A stretch of DNA of 64,000 nt from Lycium barbarum. Lineage: Eukaryota > Streptophyta > Magnoliopsida > Solanales > Solanaceae. The DNA is taken from positions 20,406,203 through 20,470,202 of the forward strand of contig NC_083341.1 of assembly GCF_019175385.1 (NCBI RefSeq), read 5' to 3'. The notes under the pieces were generated by a model that saw nothing but the letters and a program-made list of their open reading frames with translations, was not told the origin of the DNA and ran no database searches. The translations under genes and the position numbers were made by a program. Shown here piece after piece: positions 46,852 to 57,008 of the stretch (position 1 is its first letter; each line of letters begins with the position of its first letter).

Positions 46852-47689
46852 AAGCTTTGACAAAAAAAATAGAAATTTTTTATGTCTGAGATTGAAATGA
46901 TTAAAATTAAGACCTTTATCAAAACAAACCAATGAGATGTTAGAATTTCCAATCAAATAAGTTTGGCCCCAATTAGTTTCGGAGGAGTTGAAACCCGATG
47001 ACACTAGCTAGTTTGCGATTGGAGTTTTTACTAAATAATATTTAGAATGGCCGAATTCATCAGAAGACACCTAAAGTTGACATAATCTTTCACTTAAACA
47101 CCTTAATTTACGTGTGTTTCTATTGAGCACTTAAATTACCCGAATTTTGTTCCAATTAGACACTTTTTCCTGATATGGCAATGAGGATATGATTCACCTA
47201 AATGAAGTGCGTGAAAGGCATAAATTTTGCAAGTTTTCATTTTTTTTTTAATCTTTTCTTCTTCCTTCTCTCTCTCTCTCCTTCCAACACTCCTTCCGCC
47301 ATCCACCACCGCCCTGCCATCACAACGTCAACATGATTCAACCTTCGGTGCTCCTTACCGTAGTACATTAATTGCAGCTAGGTTATTATGCTAGGTTTAC
47401 TGCCAAACTTTCAAAAGAAAAAGAAATTTGCAGTTGGGTAATTGTGTTGAAGCCGGCATTTTTCTTGCGAAAAAAAGGTAAACTCCATGGAAGGAGCTTC
47501 AAAGCTCCGAAAGAAATAAATGACTTGGTGTGCTAAATATTGTTCTTAACAGCATTAAGAACTTGTTTATGAAGTTTCCAGGAGTTTGGTTGAGAATCAA
47601 AGTTGTTTGAATGATTTTTGGAGCTTGGTTTGACCAGGAACAGATTGCACAGTGAAAAAAAAATCTGCAACCAGTTTATGCATTTTTTC

Positions 47690-48060
47690 TGTTGGGCTAA
47701 ACGGTCTAAAGATACTCTCTACATGATGTGATATTGTCTGCTTTGGGCCAAGCCCGCACGGTTTTCTCCAAAAGGCCTCACATCATTAAGAGTATCCAAT
47801 ACCTAACAATCTCCCCCTTGAACTAAGTTCCACATGGCACATTACCATAATTAACAGGTCAGAGATTCAACATGTTTGTGTGCCACCTACATCATCAGAG
47901 TATTTACGGTCACCGAAGCCCAAAGGCTGTGTATGCGTCTTCAAAGCTACAAGTAAAGGTCGTAAACCGACCCATAGACGGGCAAAGGCACCAAGCCGGG
48001 CCCCACGCCATACTCAGCCATCTTCATACTTGTCCCACCAAACCATTAGCTCTGATACCA
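47690..48060 (-). mobile_element. TRIM-like module: 119 bp LTR, polypurine tract, leader, primer site
   Basis: On the minus strand a primer site TGGTATCAGAGC (48060-48049) is followed by about 230 bp of non-coding leader. A polypurine tract (CAAGGGGGAGAT, 47820-47809) comes next, then an LTR of 119 bp (47808-47690, TGTTAGG...CCCAACA). Short LTRs with primer site and polypurine tract so close together are the hallmark of terminal-repeat retrotransposons in miniature. The upstream LTR is missing; copia coding sequence abuts at 48061 instead. Confidence 0.6.
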
Positions 48061-50210
48061 GTTGTTTCACCCTGAAAACCCACTCGTTTTTCAAAGCTTT
48101 TCTGTCTCTAGGAAGCTTAACCAGATCAAATGTATGGTTATTATGCAAGGATTTAATCTCATCTTTCATAACATCAAACCACTTTTCTTTTTCTTCATTA
48201 TCCATGGCCTCATCCAAACTTTCATATTCTCCCCCGTCAGTCAAGAGTACAAACTCATTAGAAGAATAGCGAGATGAGGGTACTTTCTCTCTAGTAGATC
48301 TTCTGAAAGAACTCTCTGGAGCATCAATAGTAGCTGGTTGCTGGCCAACCGTATCATCTTCAACTGGAGCATTAATAACATCATGCTAGTCATTCTGAAC
48401 ATGATCATTATCTTCATTATCAAGTTGAGCTTCATCATTTTGAAGATTTTCTTCGGGTGCTATAGTCACAGGAACTGGATCGACATCGACTAAGCTCCCA
48501 CTGCTCTGAGAATCAACCTTCTCAGCTTTGTCAAAATCTTCAATTGTCTGGTCTTCAAAGAACACAACATCACAGCTTCTAGCAAGTTTCTTCTCAACTG
48601 GATCATAAAAACGATAGACAAATTCGTCTTGACCATTACCAATGAAGATACACTGCCTAGTTTTAACTTCAAGCTTTGACCTCTCATCCTGAGGAGCATG
48701 CACAAAGGTCTTACACCCGAAGACTCTCAAATGAGCATAAGAGACATCCTTACCAAACCAAACTTTGTCAGGACATCACCATCAAAAGCAACAGTAGGAG
48801 ATAAATTGATAACATAAGCAACAGTATTAAGTGCTTCTGCCCAAAATGAATTTGGCAACTTAGCATTTGAAACCAAACATCTAACCCTCTCAACTAGAGT
48901 TCGGTTCATCCTATCTGCTAAACCATTTAACTGAGGAGTCTTTGGAGGAGTTTTCTGATGCTGAATACCTTGTTGTCTACAATAATTATCAAAAGGACCA
49001 ATGTATTTACCACCATTATCTGAGTGGATACATTTTAGTTTCTTCCCTGTCTGTCTCTCAACCAAGGCCTGAAAAGTCTTGAACACATCAGGTACTTGAT
49101 CCTTGGACTTCAAAGGAAATACTAAGAGTTTGCGAGAATAATCATCAATAAAAGTCACAAATTAAAGTGCATCACCATGAGAACTTACTTTAAAAGGACC
49201 ACACATATCAGAATGTACCAACTCCAGCAAATCAAGCTTTCTCGAAGGCGAATGACTTTAAAATGAAACTCTTTTCTGTTTCTCGGCTAAGCAATGAACA
49301 CATCTATTTAACTTTGTTTGTTTCACTCCAGAAAGCACATTTTGCTTAGCCAAATTATCAATCCCCTTCTCGCTCATATGACTCAGCCTTCTATGCCATA
49401 ACTCTGATGAAATATCATTCTCCACCAAATTTACTAAGTCACCACAAGTGGAGCCCTGAAATAAGTACAAGTTAGATATCTTATTACCTCGAGCCACAAT
49501 CATTGAACCTCTAAGAAGCTTCCACTGGCCACCACCAACGGTTTGATTATAACCCTCATCATCAATATTTCCTACATAAATTAAATTCAGAAGAACATCT
49601 GGAGCATGCTTGACATTGTTAAGAACCAACCTCGAACCATTCTTACTTTTCAAGCAAACTGTGCTAATGTCAAATACCTCAACCTCACTATCACTGCCCA
49701 TTCGTAACATTCCAAAATTACCTAGAGTATAAGAAGAAAATAATTCCTTCTTTGGCATGACATGAGAAGTGGCACATGAATCCACAAACCAGGTAGACTC
49801 ATCATAAACAAGATTGATATCATTTTTACCACAAGCAACAAAAAGATCATTTTCAGCAACAACAGCAACACGTTTTCATTATCGCCATCTTTCTTTTGCT
49901 TTTTCTGGTCTCTGTTAAACCTGTAGCAATGTTTCTTGATGTGCCCTTAGTAGTGACAATAGTCACATGTAATATTCTTGTACCTGGAGGTTCTTGATTT
50001 GCTTCTACTTTTGCCTTTGTCATTCTGACCTCTGAAGTTGCTTCTCCCCCTGTCTTCAGTAACCAAAACATTGGCGTGTAAAGCTGAAGAAGACGAAGCT
50101 TGAGATCTTCTTTTCATCTCTTCATTCAAAACACCACTCTTAGCATATTCCATAGTTACACCATCACTGGGAGCAGAATTAGTCAAGAAACTCGAAGAGT
50201 TTCCCAAGAG
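48061..50210 (-). pseudogene. Ty1/copia fragment: gag zinc knuckle to RT start
   Basis: Reading the minus strand: a gag tail with a CX2CX4HX4C knuckle broken by a TAA codon (CDYCHY, stop, GHIKKHC, near 49960), then protease (MDSCATSHVM near 49780, with DSC in the active-site position), the gag-pre-integrase domain (ELWHRRLSHMSEKG near 49400) and the integrase core (FIDDYSRKLLVFPL at 49150, IHSDNGGKY at 49040, LNGLADRMNRTLVERVRCL). Next are a linker with FEDQTIEDFDK (48560) and the RT N-terminus (HTFDLVKLPRD, KNEWVFRVKQ) ending at 48061. Most of RT and all RNase H are missing, and gag lacks its N-terminus. Frames change several times. Confidence 0.85.
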
Positions 50211-50714
50211 TGCGCAAAATTGGTTCCTTCTAATTTTCCTTGTTCCAATTAGCTTCTTTTGTTTGTCTTAACTTGTTTAATAGTGGTAATTGGTCATACT
50301 TTGTTAATCTAGTTATTCTAAGTGTGGGATGGTAGCGGGTGAAGGTGGAAGGGCACGTCGTCGGCGGTCGAGGGTGGGGGTGGGTGTTGGAGATAGCTGC
50401 AATTCTTATTTCATTTCTTTTTTGTTAAAATGGTAATTTTTAATTAATTAACTAGATAATTTTAAAAGTAGGTCTTTTTTACTCACAATACATTTTTTAA
50501 TAATTATTTTGGGTATATATGCCCCATGTATTCATTTAATTTGCCACTTTGACACGGCGAGTGCTACATATTTGGCTGATTCATGAAAAAGTGTCTAATT
50601 AGAACAAAATTCGGGTAGTTTAGGTGTTCAATAGGAACATTCCTAAGTTGAGGTGTCTAAGTGAAAGATCGTGCCAACTTTAGGTGTCTTCCGATGGGTT
50701 CAACCTTTAGAAAT

Positions 50715-51522
50715 AGAAGAATAAAAAACATGGTGTAAAATTGATAATTTTCCAAAATAGTGTAGAGGTGTGATTGTCAACCGCATCTTTAAGAATTACT
50801 AATAATATGCATAGTAATGGTAATAAAGGATATCAATCATTTTTTACGCTCCATGATCATGTTTCTAATTAAAATAATCATAACTTTTAATCTGACTGAA
50901 GTTAGGTGAGGATTAAGATATGCATGTGTACTTGTGGTGGAGAAGATCGAACGCATCCATATCTTAGGGTTTTGTATCTTCATAGAGATCAAAAGTAACT
51001 AGCAATGTTTTAGTCTCCGTTGGCATTACACTACCTTTTTGTTTAGTCATTGTTGGTTACCTACTCCATGTATATGATCTCTATGCACAAAATAAAATTA
51101 GATGCTCACGACAGATCACGAACTACAATTAGAACAAAATATAATCTTTGTGCTAGTAATGAACTACTTCCTCCATTACTTTCAATTCTTTCATTTTTAC
51201 AATGTGGTGTTTGTCTAGTCGCGATATTTAATTAGAAAGAAAAAAGCCTTATGCCATAAACTAAAAGTGCTGTTATAACTATTAAAACATGTAATTAAAA
51301 GCATTTTATCCTTAAATAGAACTTCACGACGCGATTTCAAATTAGTATAAGGACACCGAAACAGATACTGACCGAATATAATTTGAGGGAGCTAGAACCG
51401 CAAAAAAGTCACTAAAGGTCAAATGAACCTTAAATTAAAGATTTTTCAAAGATAATAATATGTCATTCTTCTTAAAACAATCTAAAAGGACAAATTACAT
51501 AAAATAAAACCAGGAGAGATAA
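50715..51522. other. Intergenic region downstream of the UGT gene
   Basis: AT-rich, no supportable gene or repeat. It should contain the UGT 3' untranslated region, on the minus strand from 51522 leftwards. Confidence 0.5.
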
Positions 51523-54017
51523 TTAATTTCGTAAGCCTTTGCTCATTTTGGAAGCCAATTCTGTGAGTACTTTTGCGAAAGAACCATCATCACCAAGAAC
51601 TTTAGCCGCTGCATCTTTTAAATCTATCATTCTGCTGCGCACTCCTTTTGCATCTTCACCTTCCATCAATCCTTTCACAATTTCAGCAATTTCCTTTCTC
51701 CTCACTAAGCCATTCTCGCCAAATTTCGGCCTCAACGCCACTTTAAGATCCTCAGTTAACATTACTGCGTTCATTCTTTGTTCCGCGTATAATGGCCAAG
51801 CAATAAGCGGGACCCCATGGACCACGCTCTCCAACGTCGAGTTCCATCCACAGTGAGTCAAGAACCCATCGATCGATCCATGACTAAGGATTTGTGCTTG
51901 TGGGGCCCAATTAGGTACTACCAACCCTTGCCCTTTGGTCCTTTCCAAGATCCCTTGTGGTAAAAAATCAAGAGGGTCATTACTTGAACTGTGGACATTG
52001 AAGTAAGTAGCATTTGCAATTGTGTCATTTGGGCATCTAATAACCCATAAAAATCTTTGCTCACTCATTTCTAAACCCATTGCAAGTTCAACTAGCTGCT
52101 CATATGAGAGTGTCCCACCACTACCAAAGGAAATGTACAAGACAGAGTTACATGGCTGCTCATCTAGCCACGTCAAACACTCCATTCCCTCAGCTTTGCT
52201 GCTCTGATCATCTGTATGTATAAGCGGCCCGACCGCGTAAACCGGTGGCTTCCCTGCAGTGCAGAGGCGTATGTAACATATAATCAATTGGGTTCAACGT
52301 ATATGGACACAGATCGTTAATGTGCATATTATATGCGTAAGAAATAATTTCAAATATATGTGTGCGTTAAGAAACATTAGAATTTTGACAAATACCACTT
52401 TGAACACATAATTTAAAAATAAGCAAATTTATGTAATTGACGGTGTAAAGAATTTCCATACATCATCGAATTTAGTTTAACATGGTATAATAGTTATTTA
52501 TCTTTTATTTACCGAAAAAATAGTTATTTATCTTATGTTTTTCAGGTAACCTATCGTATTTATTACCAATGGTAACTTGTCCTCTGACCGTTCGATTTAT
52601 GTATCTTACTTTCCTATTTCTTTTATTTAAAAAATATTGTCATTTTCTATATCTAGTAGTAACACTTTAAATCCAACATTCTATGTGACATATTTAAGAG
52701 CACAAGATTCAAAGAACATTTAGTATATTACACACATCTTTAATTTAAGATAACAAGATTCAAAAGTCTTCTATATTTTTTTTAAACTCTACGATCAATC
52801 AGATTAAGGCAAATAAATTGAAACGAGGATAGTACATATATCATTTAGGTGACCTAATAGCTTACAAAAAAATTCCATTATCCTTGTATAGAAGTTAACT
52901 AAAATCAAATTTTAAAAGTATACTCCCTCCATTTCAAAGTAGATGAATTTTTGAGACATTTTCTTTGATCCAAAAAAACTTAACTTTTCAAAGTCTAGAT
53001 GTTATTAATTAATTTTTTTCAAAGTTACCCTTTCTTTTACAAGTTTGTCCAAATTCCAACATTCACTATTTCAACCTTTAAAAAAGGTTTAGGTAAAGAC
53101 ATAAGGATAATTTAGATAAAGACATAAGGATAATTTAGTCAATTGACCATTTGATTAACGCCATAATTGATTAGATTATTTAAAGAGCGTGTCACACCGT
53201 AAAAAATTAATTATTTTGGGATGGAGGGAATATGAATTTAGTATTAAAAATCTAAAGGTTAAATCTAATTAAATTATGAATCACGTTTACTTAATTAATT
53301 ACCTGGTTCTTCCTCATGCAAAGCATTAATAGCTCCTGGTTCCAAGTCCTCAAAACTATTCACAACTATTCCTTCAGCCATTTTATACCTCTTAGTATGA
53401 TGAAGAACCCATTTATATGCATCATTTTTCCTGTCCTGAACCGGGTCAAGAAGTTCCTCCGGGTCAATAGGATTACAACCCGGAATCCTAACTCGTTCTT
53501 TCAAGTCCCTATACTCACATAACTCATCAGTAGTAGCATCAAGAACAGGCAAATAAAGAAACAATGACAAACACATAGCAGTAGTAGGGTAAAAAATATA
53601 ACTAGAGACATTAAATTCTTTCGCTACGTCAAATGCGTCAGTCCCAAAAAGATCGACAACTAAAGCAACAACTTTCTCTGTTTCAACTAACGACTTAAAA
53701 ACGTCGCGAAAAGAAGGGAGAGAACGTGTAACGGTTAGGGATATACGCGTCTCGATTTTAACGTCGTCAGGTAAATCGTCAAAGTTAACGGGAGGGAGAA
53801 GGAGGTAATTTAGGGTTTTAGAAGGTAGGGTTTCGAGGAATTTATTTATGGATTTGGAAATCGGTCCGTCAGTAGGAAGGATAAGAGTAACGGTAAAACG
53901 GTGTTTTTGGATGAGCTGCTTGGCGAATTCGACCAGAGAGATTAAATGACCCATACCAGGAGTTGGTAAAAGGGCTATATGGGGATTTTGTATTATTTCT
54001 ATTTGGGTTTCTGCCAT
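51523..54017 (-). CDS. UDP-glycosyltransferase, UGT72-like (hydroquinone glucosyltransferase type), two exons
   Basis: Exon 1 is 54017-53303 and exon 2 is 52253-51523, with a 1049 bp GT-AG intron in phase 1; together they give 481 residues, the usual UGT length. The enzyme should move glucose from UDP-glucose to a phenolic acceptor in the cytosol. The catalytic His is H24 in TPGMGHLISLVE and its partner Asp is D122 in VVDLFGTDAFDVA. The 44-residue sugar-donor box spans residues 354-397 (WAPQAQIL...), with THCGWNS and a final Gln that favours UDP-glucose. One oddity is SIDGF where GGF is usual. UGT72 members act on monolignols, flavonols, hydroquinone and xenobiotics; the substrate here is not decidable. 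There is no signal peptide. The frame is intact and it is the only likely functional host gene. Confidence 0.92.
52920..53233. mobile_element. Stowaway-like MITE in the UGT intron
   Basis: The ends TACTCCCTCCATTTCAAAG and TTTTGGGATGGAGGGAATA are inverted, about 315 bp apart, with no coding sequence. Inside, gacataaggataatttag occurs twice (about 53098 and 53121). It lies in the intron and leaves both splice sites intact. Confidence 0.65.
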
Positions 54018-54725
54018 TTTTGTAAGTTTAAGAGAGAAGTTTGAAGGGAGCTTTAAATTAAAGGAGATAAAATGACGAGAGAATGATGCAACTGCATGCT
54101 AGAAGGTACGTATCACATTTTATGTGACATTTTTTTAAATGTCTTGAAAAAAATGCTTCTTCTGTCTAAATTTATGTGGCGGGTGAAGATTACGAGGAAC
54201 AAATCACTTAAATTTTGTTATGAAATGGGGTATATAGCTAGATTCTTTAAATTTTTGAAATCAACTTTATATAATAAAATATACTATGAAAAATACTACT
54301 ACTGCTACAATTTAAATAGATAATAATTCACAATATTTTAAAAAACGCTTGAGAAAATTATAGTGAAAAAACTGAGAGAGTAATATTTTTCTATATTTAA
54401 AGACATTTTAATTTAAAGTTTTTATTGTGCTCTGACATAATTTCATAGCATAAAAGTTTTTATGGCATATTAAATCACATAATTTTAAGTTTGTTTTTAT
54501 TTTTCTTTTTAAAAATAATGCTCAATAAATACCTATTACATAAATAAAGAGAACGGGATTATTTTGCCAGACAATATCCCCTCCATTTCTTAATAAATGA
54601 TGGTTTTTGTCTTTTTTTTTTAATTTTATTTTAAAATAAGTCGTGTTTCACAAAATTAAGAAGACGATTTTTTTTTACCCTTATTTATAAATGGAGTTTT
54701 TCATATGAAGAAATCATTATAGAGC
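54018..54725. other. Region upstream of the UGT gene
   Basis: The UGT start has a short AC-rich leader before it. No clear TATA box can be fixed. The rest is AT-rich and includes a CCCTCCATTTCTTAATAAATG word (54581) that looks like a MITE end fragment. Confidence 0.4.
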
Positions 54726-55041
54726 CACTACAAGAAAGAAGACATTTGCCAACAAAAATATTTTTGTTGTTATGGATAAATAATTGTTGTAAAAAGTACT
54801 TTTGACAATAATATTTTTTTTGGTTGTTGCATAAACTTTTTCCATCGGCTATTATTGCAACGATGTACAACAACAGTCAATATTATAGCAACAAAATTAA
54901 ATTGTTTGGCAACTAAAAAAATTTATTTTTAAAAGATTCATCATATATGCCAACAATAAAACTAAATTGTGTTGAATTTTGCCAACTATATTATTTTTAT
55001 TGCCAAAAGAGCTATTGCCATTTCTCTACTTTCTCGTTGTG
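54726..55041. mobile_element. Miniature CACTA element, 316 bp, flanked by agc
   Basis: It starts CACTACAAGAAAGAAGAC and ends GTAGAGAAATGGC..CTCACAACGAGAAAG when the right side is read inverted, so the ends are imperfect CACTA-type inverted repeats. Flanks agc (54723-54725) and agc (55042-55044) give the 3 bp duplication of the family. The interior has many TTGCCAACA and TTGTTG words. Non-coding. Confidence 0.7.
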
Positions 55042-55044
55042 AGC

Positions 55045-55787
55045 TACGTATTTGTAAGGGCATTTGGTTAATGATAAGTTAATAAAAACAACTCTTACTT
55101 TCTAGAAGTGGGTGTATAGTAATGAAATCCGAGACAAAGTTGGAGGGCCTAGCTATATACAGAAAAATAAAGCGAAGGGGTTTCTCAGAGATGGCTCCTT
55201 GTTTGTAAGGCCAAGACAAGATCGTCTTGTTTGTTTTTGCTTCCAGGTGTTTTTGTAGTCTACGTGATGTAATAAAATGCTACTGTTTTCAACACAAACA
55301 AATAAAAAGTTGTATATGAATGCATGTATGTAAAATCCAGTCAAAGATGTCAGATGTCAATAACTCACTGAGCAAGTGTAGTTGTACTGAAATGTATGCA
55401 TGGTGATGTATCTGTAAATGAAGGCCACGTTGCACTTCTCTTTAAAGGCCGCCACGGTGGTTTCGAAGATAAGTAAAATAAATGAAAATAAATAAATAAC
55501 AATAAAAGATACTGTCGTGATGCAATCGTTAGCCTAATGTCATTATTCTCTCAATTTTAAAGTATGGTGAAAAAAGCGCCTAGCTACTTCAACATTTTTG
55601 TATAACAAAAGAGGAATTAATAATTAATTCCTTCATATAGTTTAGGCTATACTCCCTCAGGTCCATTTACTCTTCGTCTTCAAGAAAATCAAAGGATAAT
55701 TAATTACTCCCTCCATCTCACTTTATGTGATTCATTTCGAATTTTGAAAGTCAAACTTAATAGAAACTAAGCGTCCACCAAAACAGA
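55045..55787. other. Intergenic, with MITE end fragments
   Basis: No gene seen. Two CTCCCTC starts (55652 and 55706) mark Stowaway-type fragments. The second (ACTCCCTCCATCTCACTTTA) is cut by the Sirevirus LTR at 55788. Confidence 0.45.
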
Positions 55788-56550
55788 TGAGAGACCAGGT
55801 ACCTTATCTGTTCCCTCAAGCTAAAACAGAAAGTAAATAAGACACGATATTTATGTGAAAAACTCCTTGCTCAAGGGATTAAAAACTAAGACCTACCTAT
55901 GTAGGATTTCCAACTTCACTAACTGAGCAATGTCTTTTAGATTACAAGCCTTTTGCAACTAAGGAATTAGCCTACTAATCCCTTCCCTTACAATACCTCT
56001 ATTGCAAGCACTTACTTGACTAACTCTAGCCAAGAACCAAACTAATTCAACTACCTCTAGCTGAACTTCAACTCACCATAACTAACTCTAGTTACGTGTC
56101 AACACAAAAAGCTCAATAAACCAAATACCTACAAAAACCCTTCTTAGAAGAAGTGTAGGTTTACAATATAAAGACCAAAAGATAAAGACTAAAATAACCT
56201 AGGACTTAAGACTCCTTCAGTATTGGGATCTAGTCCTTGGAGTTATTTACTCTTGATCTTGAGAGCTCTGAGAAGGCAGTGGCGGCTACTCTTTTCAACA
56301 ATGAGAATAATATGTTTTGAGTTGGTAGGTCAAACAAATGCCAACATGTTGTTTATATAGGGGGCCGAGTGAGGAGCATGTGAAAAGCATGTGACATGGA
56401 TAGAGACATTGCATGGTCCGTCTATCCTGCTGTGGCTCTGTAAGTCAGAACAGTGCCGCAGCTTTACAGCTGTCACAATCGTACAGTGCCCAGGTGATCA
56501 AGGACTTGGTCCCTGATCATATGTCAAACATCAAAACTCATAACTCATCA
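55788..56550 (-). repeat. Sirevirus-like 3' LTR
   Basis: The plus strand begins TGAGAGACCAGG and ends ACTCATCA, 763 bp. On the minus strand AAAAATGGGAAAAT directly precedes it as a polypurine tract. The boundaries are inferred from TG/CA ends and the tract, since no partner LTR is present. Confidence 0.55.
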
Positions 56551-56619
56551 ATTTTCCCATTTTTGATGATGACAAACTTGTAAGTGATGTTCCCTTGGAG
56601 ACCCAGATTCCCCCTGTAG

Positions 56620-56726
56620 ATTTGGCCCCAACTACATGTTGCATCGAATACTTTTGTAACAACTGACAAGCAGATTTGACCCCAACAACATGTAGCATAG
56701 AATACTTTTGTAACAACTGACATTAA
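56620..56726 (-). repeat. 53 bp tandem duplication in Sirevirus 3' UTR
   Basis: Two similar blocks share catgt.gcat.gaatac and ttttgtaacaactgaca words at about 53 bp spacing. Confidence 0.6.
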
Positions 56727-57008
56727 CACACACATATCTATTCCCCCTTTTGGCATCATCGGAAAGAGATAAAGGCATGCACAAGCAATAAGAAGTTCAG
56801 AAACATTGACCCAGGCCACTTAGGCAACTCAGCATGAGGATTAACAGGAACATCAAAACACTAAAGAAAGCATAGGCAAACAAAATCGGAGAATGTGCCA
56901 AGCATACGGAAGATTTAGTATAAAAACATAGTAATCAATGCAATACAAACATACTAGAACAAACGTCAGAATGCCAATATCAAGAAGAAAATGTGAATGA
57001 ATAAAGGA

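Larger units (their letters stand above)
47049..50705. mobile_element. Mutator-like element with about 120 bp inverted ends
   Basis: The left end GGCCGAATTCATCAGAAGAC and the inverted right end GGTTGAACCCATCGGAAGAC extend as inverted repeats for about 120 bases. Flanks tttagaat (47041-47048) and tttagaaat (50706-50714) fit a Mutator duplication. Inside, at 47690-50210, lies copia/TRIM sequence in minus orientation. The remaining interior has no transposase, so the element is non-autonomous. Confidence 0.75.
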
